Below, in pieces: positions 1 to 6,176 of a stretch of 23,482 nucleotides of DNA. This DNA comes from a virus. The position numbers and the translations under genes are program-made. The stretch covers positions 1 to 23,482 of IMG/VR virus record IMGVR_UViG_3300045971_000154; one strand, written 5' to 3'. Under the pieces are notes generated by a model that was not told the DNA's origin, ran no database searches, and saw nothing but the letters and a program-made list of their open reading frames with translations. Within the stretch, counting starts at the first letter, position 1. The number at the start of each line of letters is the position of its first letter.

Positions 1-728
1 GTCAGCTCGACCAAGCCAGCGCCGAAGCTTCGAATCGCCTCGACGAAGTGGCGAGGGTCGGCCCCGCGGAAACCATAGATCGCTTGCCGTGGGTCGCCGA
101 AAAGGATCAGGCGGCCGTCGTTTTTGCCCGACTTGTGAAGCTTCGAATAGATCGCGAAATCGAGCGCGCTGCCGTCCTGTGCCTCGTCAACGTAAACCCG
201 GAAATCGCGGGACGTCGGCGACTCCGAAAGGATCATGTCGAAGGCGGCGAGCATCACGTCGGCATGAATCAGACGCCGGGCCCGAAGGTCGGAAAAGATC
301 GAGCGAACGAGCAACAGCGCGTTGCCGCCCTTCGGCCTGTCCATGATCCAAGCGCGCACCTGGGACACCGGCGCGTTGATCTTCGTCCGTTTGCACGTCG
401 CCTTGATCAGGGCTTCGAATTCCTTATCTTTGATCACCGTCAGCCCGCCCCACGCCGCTTTGACGTGGCGAAGGGCGAGACTGTGAAGGGTGCCGACATG
501 ACCCGGTTCCCACGCGCCGGAAGCCTTCAGGCGGTCGCGGATTTCGTTCGCCGCGGCGTTGGTGAACGTCACGACGATCTGATCGGCGGATGGGGTGCCG
601 TGGGCTTGATCGTGCTGAATTTTGGCGATCAGCGTTCGGGTCTTGCCCGCGCCCGCGCCCGCGACGACGACGCCGGAATCGAGGTTAAGGGCCGCGGCTT
701 GTTCGGCGGTGAGACTATCGGTTTTCAT
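1..728 (-). CDS. UvrD/Rep-like SF1 DNA helicase (3' end beyond window)
   Basis: Superfamily 1A helicase, expected to unwind DNA using ATP during phage replication or recombination. I read this frame directly from the reverse complement; it opens with ATG at 728 and stays open to the window edge (242 codons seen, C-terminus missing). Motifs appear in canonical order: a Q-motif-like LTAEQAAAL (res. 6-14), Walker A GAGAGKT (24-30), motif Ia TFTNAAANEI (54-63), motif Ib GTLHSLALR (79-87), motif II VDEAQD (180-185) and motif III GDPRQAIYGFRG (211-222). This is the 1A domain; the 2A domain would lie off the left edge. It starts 34 nt after the Rad50-like gene and probably shares its transcript. No Shine-Dalgarno is visible. 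It could be a UvrD/Rep/PcrA relative or a RecB-like helicase domain; the missing C-terminus would decide. Confidence 0.9.
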   Translation of the reverse strand, partial: MKTDSLTAEQAAALNLDSGVVVAGAGAGKTRTLIAKIQHDQAHGTPSADQIVVTFTNAAANEIRDRLKASGAWEPGHVGTLHSLALRHVKAAWGGLTVIKDKEFEALIKATCKRTKINAPVSQVRAWIMDRPKGGNALLLVRSIFSDLRARRLIHADVMLAAFDMILSESPTSRDFRVYVDEAQDGSALDFAIYSKLHKSGKNDGRLILFGDPRQAIYGFRGADPRHFVEAIRSFGAGLVEL

Positions 729-762
729 ATCGGTCGGGATTGTGCGTTTCGCGGGGCGTGGG

Positions 763-2808
763 TCAACCTTCAATCGAGACAGTCGAGCCGTTCAAATAGC
801 CGACTTCCAGCCCGGTTTGCGGGTCGTGGTCGAAGACAATCACCTGATCGACCAGCCCCATTTTCAGGGCACTGAACAGGTTGTCGATGATTTGCTTTTT
901 CCGCTCCGGTTCGAAGGTCGTCAGCTCGTCAATCATCGCGATCCGGATCGGCGACGTCCCGGCGATTGCCACCTGAAGCGCGGCCGCCACCGCCGCACTT
1001 TCCGACCCTGACAGCACTTCCAGCGGGAGGAATGCGTCGCCACGCATCACGCCGATTGCCGTGCCGTCGATCGCGAGTTCGCCAAGGTTCAGGCCGCACG
1101 TCACGACATTGCAAACAGTCAGCAGTGGCTTCATCGCTTCGGCCGCCAGTTCCAGCGACTTCGCCTTCGCCCATCGGGTCAGCTCGACGGCTTCACCGAG
1201 ACGGACTTCACGATCGACGTTTTCCTTCGTCATGTCGGAAAGCCGTTCCTGATCGGCGAGGTAGCGGTTCCAGAGGTCGCGCTCGTTCGCCTGTGCCGAC
1301 TCGACCTGTTGCAGCGAATCGACCGCTTCCCGGGCGACGTTCCAGCGTTTGCCGGCGACTTCGACCTGTTCGTCGGTCGGGACGTCCGCGGCGTTGAACG
1401 CCTGCCATTGTGCCGTTTCCAGCCGCAGACGTTTCAGATGCGAATCGGCGGCCGTCAGCTCGACCTTGATCGCGTCAACCGTCCGCGACGGACGGGCGAG
1501 GTCAGCTTCGCGCATGATCGCTTCCGATTCCTTCGTCGCCAAAAAGCAATCGTGATCGCGGCGTTTCACTTTCTCCTGAACCAGTTCGAACCGTGCCTCC
1601 TCGACGGCCGCGATTTCTTCGGCCGCTGCCGTCACTTCCGCGTTGGCGACGTCGAGCGCCTTTTGCGCTTCCGCCACCTGTTCGGAAAGGATGCGGTTGA
1701 TCGCGTCCGTCAGCACCTCGCCCGCGATGCCGCACGTCGGGCAACATTCCGACTTCGACAGTTCGGTCGCCCGGGCTTCAGCCGTCTGATGCGCGGCGAG
1801 CGCGTGGCGGGCATTGGCGGCCGCTGTTGCCTTGCGGGCGTTGGCGTCCCGCGCGCGCTCGTCAAAGCGACGCTGTGCCGTCTCCAGTTCGCTTGCGGTC
1901 ATCGGGTCGCTGGTTGCCTCGACCGGCGTGCTTCCATGATGGCCATCGAGCAGACGTTCCGCCCGGGTCTTCGCATCCGACCAGGATTGCCAGCCCGCGC
2001 GGGCCGTCTCCATGGCTTCGCGGATCTCTGCGACCTTGGCTTCCGCTTCGGCGATCATCATCGGCGTGATCCGTTCGCCGTCTGGTTGCTCCGGTGCCTC
2101 TTGCTGGCGGCGGGCGAGTTCGTCGAACGCTTCTTTCGCCTGACCCAGTTCGACACGCATCTCGGCGAGCTTCGCCGACGTTTCGGTCAAGCGGTCGCCG
2201 TAGAAAAGGGCCGGAGCTTCGATGGCCGACAGTGTCAGGATCGCCCGGGCGGCGGTGTCGATTTCCTGCTTCAGGAATCGGCCGACTTCGCGGGCTTCGG
2301 TTTCGAGCTGTTGCAGCCATCCGGCGGCGTTCGTCAGGCTGATGTCGAGCTTTGCCATCGCCACGCGCTTCTGTGCCTCGCCGAACACCTCGCCGTCGCC
2401 AGAGCTGGCAAGCAGGCTTTCAAGGATGCGCTGGCGGTCCGTCGGCTTCGCGTTGACGAATTCGCGGAAGTCGAGCTGTGCCGGAATGACTTTGTCCGAA
2501 TAGTCGGGCCCGGTCAGCTTGCTGGAAATCGACTTGCCGACGTTGTAGGTCCGGCCGATCTGGGTGCCGTCGGAAAGCTTGGCGCGGATGTCGAGCGTCG
2601 TCGCGCCGGACGTCATGAGTTGCACGGTCTTGCCGGGAAGCTTCCCGAGGGTCGGCAGATAGCCCAGAAGCGCGATGGTGATCGCTTGGCCGATGGCCGA
2701 CTTTCCGCCGGCATTGCGACCGATGACGGCCGTCAGATGGGTCAGGTCAGCTTCGCCGGATTTGCCTTTGAGGTTCAGGAATTGGATCCGTTCGATGGTA
2801 GTTGTCAT
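763..2808 (-). CDS. Rad50/SbcC-like ATPase with zinc hook
   Basis: A 681-aa SMC-family ATPase of the Rad50/SbcC/T4 gp46 kind. In that family the ATPase joins an Mre11/SbcD-type nuclease to process DNA ends. Walker A is GRNAGGKS (res. 30-37). Long charged, Ala/Glu-rich coiled-coil stretches (about 160-350 and 370-555) flank a CPTC zinc-hook motif (356-359, preceded by another Cys). The ABC signature is LSGSE (599-603) and Walker B is IRIAMIDE (621-628). All ATPase motifs look intact. At 681 aa it is shorter than E. coli SbcC (about 1050) and closer to phage gp46-like proteins, so the coiled coil is short. It lies 27 nt downstream of the OB-fold gene and upstream of the helicase. No nuclease partner lies in the window. 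It might instead be a RecF/RecN-like ATPase, but the zinc hook argues for Rad50. Confidence 0.9.
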   Translation of the reverse strand: MTTTIERIQFLNLKGKSGEADLTHLTAVIGRNAGGKSAIGQAITIALLGYLPTLGKLPGKTVQLMTSGATTLDIRAKLSDGTQIGRTYNVGKSISSKLTGPDYSDKVIPAQLDFREFVNAKPTDRQRILESLLASSGDGEVFGEAQKRVAMAKLDISLTNAAGWLQQLETEAREVGRFLKQEIDTAARAILTLSAIEAPALFYGDRLTETSAKLAEMRVELGQAKEAFDELARRQQEAPEQPDGERITPMMIAEAEAKVAEIREAMETARAGWQSWSDAKTRAERLLDGHHGSTPVEATSDPMTASELETAQRRFDERARDANARKATAAANARHALAAHQTAEARATELSKSECCPTCGIAGEVLTDAINRILSEQVAEAQKALDVANAEVTAAAEEIAAVEEARFELVQEKVKRRDHDCFLATKESEAIMREADLARPSRTVDAIKVELTAADSHLKRLRLETAQWQAFNAADVPTDEQVEVAGKRWNVAREAVDSLQQVESAQANERDLWNRYLADQERLSDMTKENVDREVRLGEAVELTRWAKAKSLELAAEAMKPLLTVCNVVTCGLNLGELAIDGTAIGVMRGDAFLPLEVLSGSESAAVAAALQVAIAGTSPIRIAMIDELTTFEPERKKQIIDNLFSALKMGLVDQVIVFDHDPQTGLEVGYLNGSTVSIEG

Positions 2809-2835
2809 GGTATCGTGTAGGAGAGAGGTTGAGAA

Positions 2836-3585
2836 TTAAGCTTGGAAACGTGGGTCATTGGCGGCGTTGACGACTGGCATATATCGGACCAGCCCTTCCC
2901 GGTCGGCTTTGATGAAGATCGAAGCACACGCGGCTTGCCGTTGGCTTTCGCTCATGTCCTGACCGGTCAGCTTTTTGAACGCCGGCGCTTCGTATCGCTC
3001 GACGGCGAGCATGCAGGTCAAATGAAGGTTGGCGATCTGAACAACCGTCTTTTGCGCGTCGTGAAATTCCTGTTCTTCCTTCGTGCGTTGCGGCTTGCCG
3101 CCGGTCTGCGGGGCGGGGTCAGCGGGCTTATTTGCCGGGGCGGGGTCGGCCGGATTCGTCAGGCGTTCCGTCGGCTGTTGCTGGTGTTGCTGAAGGTTCG
3201 GGGCGGCCGCCGACTGGGTTTTCGCGTCATCATAAACGATCTCGATCGTCGCGGTCGTGGTGACTTTGAGCTTCCGAATCGTGACGTCGTTTTTCGTGTC
3301 ATCGAAGACGTAAAGCCCGGTCATCGACTTATCGACCTTTGCCGTCAGAAGGATCGTTTTGCCCTTCCAACTCTTGTCGATCGCGTCCCGATCCTTGAAC
3401 ATGACCGGCAACGTGATGCCGTCGGCTTCGATTTCGGCGTTCTGGATTTGCCACTTCCCGACGCTGTTTGTTCCGCCTTTGGCGTCATACAGCTTGGTGA
3501 TGGTTCCTTTGATGGCGGCAACTGGTTGGCCGTCGGCGAGGCTGTCGAATGCGGACAGCGGAAAGATCTTCACTTCGGTTTTCAT
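2836..3585 (-). CDS. OB-fold ssDNA-binding-like protein with Gln/Pro-rich linker
   Basis: A 249-aa protein in three parts. Residues about 20-110 alternate short hydrophobic strands with Gly turns (VAAIKGTITKLYDAKGG, GKWQIQNAEIEADGITLPV, KGKTILLTAKVD), the pattern of an OB-fold. Residues about 120-170 form a low-complexity Gln/Pro/Ala linker. Residues about 170-249 are helical, with a SIFIKADREGL motif reminiscent of C-terminal parts of phage ssDNA-binding or recombination proteins (recalled, not searched). It is the first gene of the DNA-metabolism block, directly before the Rad50-like ATPase and helicase, which fits an SSB/RPA-like role; function is inferred from fold and context. The ATG at 3585 follows a 215-bp non-coding gap carrying a palindrome, so transcription probably starts nearby. 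No Shine-Dalgarno is visible. Confidence 0.65.
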   Translation of the reverse strand: MKTEVKIFPLSAFDSLADGQPVAAIKGTITKLYDAKGGTNSVGKWQIQNAEIEADGITLPVMFKDRDAIDKSWKGKTILLTAKVDKSMTGLYVFDDTKNDVTIRKLKVTTTATIEIVYDDAKTQSAAAPNLQQHQQQPTERLTNPADPAPANKPADPAPQTGGKPQRTKEEQEFHDAQKTVVQIANLHLTCMLAVERYEAPAFKKLTGQDMSESQRQAACASIFIKADREGLVRYMPVVNAANDPRFQA

Positions 3586-3655
3586 ATCCGCGCCAGAATG
3601 CGGAATTTCCCGACCGGCGCAAGCGAAATGTTACGCGTTGGCGAATTTATCGGCC

Positions 3656-3675
3656 CGACTGCAAATTTGCAGTCG
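3656..3675. promoter_or_regulatory. Perfect 20-bp palindrome, candidate operator
   Basis: The sequence CGACTGCAAATTTGCAGTCG equals its own reverse complement over all 20 bases and has no spacer. It lies in the intergenic gap 71 bp upstream of the OB-fold gene start. A loop-free dyad of this length suits a dimeric repressor or activator site better than an RNA hairpin. A weak leftward promoter candidate (CTGCAA, 17 bp, TAAATT) would place it over the -35 region. The role is inferred. Confidence 0.55.
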
Positions 3676-3697
3676 CCGGAAAATCCCGACAAGTCGC

Positions 3698-3723
3698 GTG
3701 CAAAAGAAGGCGGCCGCCGCCCC
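3698..3723 (-). terminator. Weak candidate terminator after the lysis genes
   Basis: On the minus strand GGCGG-CGG-CCGCC forms a 5-bp, all-GC stem with a 3-nt loop followed by TTCTTTTG. It lies about 80 nt downstream of the last lysis gene stop. The stem is short and the T-run interrupted, so it may be chance in GC-rich sequence. Confidence 0.25.
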
Positions 3724-3800
3724 TTTCGAGACGACGACCGCGGGTTTCTCCCCCCGGAGAATGAATGCCAATTACCCCACCGACGGCAGGGCGTCAACCA

Positions 3801-4283
3801 TTAAACCCACTGCCACGTTGCGGCGATCATGATCGGTGGTTTCAATCCCAGCTTGCCGACGGCCGCCGGGTTCAGGTCGATGCCCGCGCCGTTCTTGATA
3901 TTCTTTCGATGCGGCATGGTGTCGCGGAGTTCACAGACGACTTCCCGGCCGTTGGCGCGGACCAATACCAGCTTGCCACGGGCCGCACTCCCGAACGGGG
4001 CCCAGTCTTCCCGCGGCAGCGCACACATCGGGCGCGGTGCGGACGTGCTGTCGCCCCACAGGCCGATTGCGTTGTCACCGAAGGCAAAGCACTCGCGATC
4101 ACTGCCGCCCCGGGCCTTGCAGCGTTTGAAGGCGAGCACGTCGGCCGGATCGGCAAAGCTCGACGCCTTGACGACGTGAACTTCGGTTGCCGGCGTCGGG
4201 ATGCTGACCGGTGTGACGGCCGTCGAGGGTTTCGGCGCGAAGATCGCGGCCGCGATGGATTTGAAGAATTCGGGGATGTTCAT
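3801..4283 (-). CDS. RlpA-like double-psi beta-barrel protein, putative lysis protein
   Basis: A 160-aa protein. The C-terminal half reads like a double-psi beta-barrel of the RlpA/barwin kind: GKLVLVRANGREVVCELRDT (103-122) followed by GAGIDLNPAAVGKLGL (132-147). This matches the RlpA pattern of a strand ending in an Asp, a Gly/Pro-containing loop, then an 'IDLS-AA--LG' segment; D121 and D136 occupy the expected acidic positions. RlpA-type barrels bind or cleave glycan strands of peptidoglycan. Four cysteines (55, 65, 87, 117) could form disulphides outside the cytoplasm, and residues 1-16 are amphipathic to hydrophobic. I chose the ATG at 4283 because it overlaps the upstream stop as ATGA; an in-frame start at 4310 would add nine residues inside the upstream gene. 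Membrane and DUF1353 genes just upstream support a lysis role, but enzymatic activity is inferred. Confidence 0.6.
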   Translation of the reverse strand: MNIPEFFKSIAAAIFAPKPSTAVTPVSIPTPATEVHVVKASSFADPADVLAFKRCKARGGSDRECFAFGDNAIGLWGDSTSAPRPMCALPREDWAPFGSAARGKLVLVRANGREVVCELRDTMPHRKNIKNGAGIDLNPAAVGKLGLKPPIMIAATWQWV

Positions 4284-4762
4284 CGGGTTGGCTTGTGCTT
4301 CACCCGGCAATACACATCCGGCCGGGGCTTGTTAAGCCAAATCCACAATGAACCCAGCGGGCCGGCGACTGCGCCGTTGTAAATGTCGCGGCCGCGAAAT
4401 CCGAGCATGGTCATCGCGTTGTAAAAAAGCCGGTCGGTTTCCGCTCGATCCCATGGAGAACAGGCGAGGTTCGGGGCCATGAACTGCCGCAGGAAATCAT
4501 GCAGGAACGCCGCCAATTCCGCGCCCTTGCTGGGTGTCCCGAACCAGCGGCCGCAGAAGTAAAAGCCGGGACTGCAAAGGTCGCTGGCGTAGCCGGCGAA
4601 GATCGTCAGTCGGTCGTCGTCGAGCACTCCCCACAAGGTTTCCTGATGCTGGAACTCATGATGCCCGCGAAAGCCCGCGCCAAGGTCAATCACCAGGTCG
4701 CAGGCGAGCACTGCGCGATATTTCCGCGATGGGTCGAAGTAAAAGCTGGAGAGCTGTTTCAT
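4280..4762 (-). CDS. DUF1353 family protein
   Basis: A 160-aa protein with the hallmarks of DUF1353 as I know them: GYASDLCSP (57-65, corresponding to 'GF-TD-AS-P'), AAFLHDFL (84-91) and RAETDRLFYNAM (106-117, corresponding to 'AD-LF--AM'). The His-Asp and Asp residues of these motifs are conserved in the family, but its biochemical function is not established to my knowledge. Such genes often sit beside phage lysis or tail-fibre genes, and here the gene is between a membrane protein and a beta-barrel protein. Both junctions are overlaps: ATGA with the downstream gene, and 4 nt with the upstream one, implying translational coupling. Confidence 0.75.
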   Translation of the reverse strand: MKQLSSFYFDPSRKYRAVLACDLVIDLGAGFRGHHEFQHQETLWGVLDDDRLTIFAGYASDLCSPGFYFCGRWFGTPSKGAELAAFLHDFLRQFMAPNLACSPWDRAETDRLFYNAMTMLGFRGRDIYNGAVAGPLGSLWIWLNKPRPDVYCRVKHKPTR

Positions 4763-5211
4763 TCGGCGGCCGCGGCTTCGGTTGGGGTGGGGGTTTCATC
4801 GGTGATCAACTTGACGCCGTTTTTCATGAGGTCGCTTTTGATCCCGTTGGACGTCTCGACAGCCCGCTTCGACTCTTCGATTCCCTGCTTCACCATGCCG
4901 CGCGTCGTAACGTTCGAACTGATCAGGACTTTCAGGCGGTTCGCCCCGTTCTTGTCGATGTTTTCCAGTTGCTCAATCACGGGCTTCAGTTGCTCGACGT
5001 TCAGCTTCGCGGCCGCCTCCGCTGCCGCGATCAGGTCGAGACGATCCTGTTCCCGCTCTTCCAGTTTTTGCCGACGTTCATCCTCCAACGCGAGGCGCGC
5101 GCTTCGGTCTTTTGTGACCTGCCAGAGCCAATGACCGACGCCGGTCGCGATCAGGGTGAGGAGTGCCCAAAATTCAGGCGTCGGGGCATAGGCAAGCAAG
5201 AAGGGTGTCAT
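4759..5211 (-). CDS. Small membrane protein with coiled coil, holin or inner-spanin candidate
   Basis: A 150-aa protein with one N-terminal hydrophobic segment (about 13-31, EFWALLTLIATGVGHWLWQV). A highly charged, Arg/Lys/Glu-rich coiled coil follows (about 34-85), then a mixed region and an acidic, Ala-rich tail. A single membrane anchor with a long coiled coil resembles inner-membrane spanins (Rz-like) or some one-TM holin-like proteins. It opens the probable lysis cassette and is preceded by a 50-bp gap with a candidate promoter whose -10 box ends only 8 nt before the ATG. No family is recognised with certainty and no embedded Rz1-like lipoprotein frame was identified. Confidence 0.55.
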   Translation of the reverse strand: MTPFLLAYAPTPEFWALLTLIATGVGHWLWQVTKDRSARLALEDERRQKLEEREQDRLDLIAAAEAAAKLNVEQLKPVIEQLENIDKNGANRLKVLISSNVTTRGMVKQGIEESKRAVETSNGIKSDLMKNGVKLITDETPTPTEAAAAE

Positions 5212-5248
5212 CGACGCTCGTTCTAATTTCCGTTTCCGAAATGATCAA
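5211..5248 (-). promoter_or_regulatory. Candidate near-leaderless promoter for the lysis genes
   Basis: On the minus strand TTGATC (5248-5243) matches four of six -35 positions and TAGAAC (5225-5220) four of six -10 positions, with exactly 17 bp between them. Only eight bases separate the -10 box from the ATG at 5211, so the transcript would start at or next to the start codon. The -35 box contains one of four clustered GATC sites. This is consensus matching by eye. Confidence 0.35.
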
Positions 5249-5261
5249 GATCCGATCAGGA

Positions 5262-6176
5262 TCAACGTCGATATTCGATCAGCCCGCGCACCTGATCCGT
5301 AAGGGCTTGCATCGCAATTCGACGGACGCGCCAGTCGTAGCCCTTCAGGTCTTCTTCGCTGATGAACCCGCTCGCTTGGTTGATCCGAATATGCTCGTCA
5401 CCCGCGCCGATCCACAGGGCGAAACGTCCGGTCCAATCCTCGCCGAAGGCGGTGTCGGTCAGGCCTGGCGTCTCCGGAAGATAGATTTCGGCGAGCACGT
5501 CCCACGGTTGCCGGGTGTAGGCTTCCGGACGTCCGTCGGGGCCGTAGTTGCATGGCTCGATCTTCCGGGTGAGAAACACTTGCCCGCCGTGACAGGTTTG
5601 CACGTCATCGACGCGCGGATCCGCGCCCCAAGCGTCAACGGTGGCGGCGAAGTCGGCCGTCATCGTAGGGATCAGGACAAGCGGCCATGGCAGGGCCGTC
5701 GAGCCCGCCAACGGCGAATCGAGCACTTCCCGATGCAGTGCCGACCAGGTGAGTTCCAGCCGCAGAATTTTGCTTTCTTCGAAAAGAATCTGCGCCTCGA
5801 CGATCACGCATCCGAAATACGCGCTGATGTCGCCGGCCTCGCTGGTCGCCTCCATGATGAACGAAACCCCTTCGGCTTCCGGGTCGAGCGTCCAAACACC
5901 GCCGCCGCGGTCGGTGAGGTGCGGTTCCAGAATCCAGCGGAAGAAGTCGACGCCGATTTCGTGGCTCGTCATGAACGACCAGGCTTGGCAAATGACGTCC
6001 CGCCGGGTGAGTTGCCGGAAGACGTCGCGGCGTTCGGCCGACGTCGTGAAACCGCGCGTGACGGCGGCCGCGGTGAAACCAGGTGCGACCCACGAACCCG
6101 ACGCGACTCCGCTGCCGACCGCGGTTTCGCGGGCGAGCCTGATTTCGGTTGCGTTCAGATGCTCGATCCGGGCCAT
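5262..6176 (-). CDS. Putative tail-tube-fold structural protein
   Basis: A 304-aa protein of no certain family. Its layout resembles phage tail tube proteins: an N-terminal arm, a segment with FFRWILEPHL, a long strand pair around AYFGCVIVEAQILFEESKILRLELTW, then GGQVFLTRKIEPCNYGPDGRPEA and WDVLAEIYLPE. The tube protein encoded at 20377-21882 has the parallel elements YLGMVCDSMELNIESKKIVTGSMKF, FKSIKLAFGNNVRGKDALG and FVVTGTLNAYF in the same order. The similarity is visual and modest. The gene starts one base inside the fibre gene stop (TGATG), so it is coupled to the fibre and belongs to the tail-tip operon. Alternatives are a tail-tip or fibre-attachment protein. No Shine-Dalgarno is visible. 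Confidence 0.45.
   Translation of the reverse strand: MARIEHLNATEIRLARETAVGSGVASGSWVAPGFTAAAVTRGFTTSAERRDVFRQLTRRDVICQAWSFMTSHEIGVDFFRWILEPHLTDRGGGVWTLDPEAEGVSFIMEATSEAGDISAYFGCVIVEAQILFEESKILRLELTWSALHREVLDSPLAGSTALPWPLVLIPTMTADFAATVDAWGADPRVDDVQTCHGGQVFLTRKIEPCNYGPDGRPEAYTRQPWDVLAEIYLPETPGLTDTAFGEDWTGRFALWIGAGDEHIRINQASGFISEEDLKGYDWRVRRIAMQALTDQVRGLIEYRR

Larger units (their letters stand above)
3586..3800. other. Non-coding gap between lysis genes and DNA-metabolism genes
   Basis: A 215-bp stretch without a convincing gene, the longest gap in the window. It holds a perfect 20-bp palindrome (3656-3675) and a weak terminator-like hairpin (3702-3721). A 71-codon TTG-initiated frame crosses it on the minus strand and ends at an ATGA overlap with the next gene. 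Its composition is basic and not protein-like, so I do not call it. Promoter boxes for the OB-fold gene are not clear; the best candidate is a weak CTGCAA-17-TAAATT whose upstream half lies in the palindrome. Confidence 0.6.

Noticed and set aside
1309-2820. Long plus-strand frame of 503 codons, and similar long plus-strand frames at 48-875, 5163-6206, 11819-12901, 13399-14355 and 18225-19607
   Set aside because: Each lies antisense to a minus-strand gene with clear domains. Compositions are Arg/Gly/Ala-rich without family motifs, as expected of antisense frames in GC-rich coding DNA.
3767-3790. TTGACG near 3797-3792 as a -35 box for the OB-fold gene
   Set aside because: The sequence 17 bp downstream (TAATTG) matches only two of six -10 positions, and the site lies about 200 bp from the gene.
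3582-3797. 71-codon TTG-initiated minus-strand frame in the intergenic gap, ending in an ATGA overlap with the OB-fold gene
   Set aside because: The overlap is suggestive, but the product is Arg/Ser/Pro-rich with no ATG, no motif, and it runs through the perfect palindrome. It is probably chance.
5228-5242. TTTCCGTTTCCGAAAT direct and inverted repeat upstream of the lysis genes
   Set aside because: Too short and imperfect to call; it falls within the spacer of the promoter candidate and may be chance.
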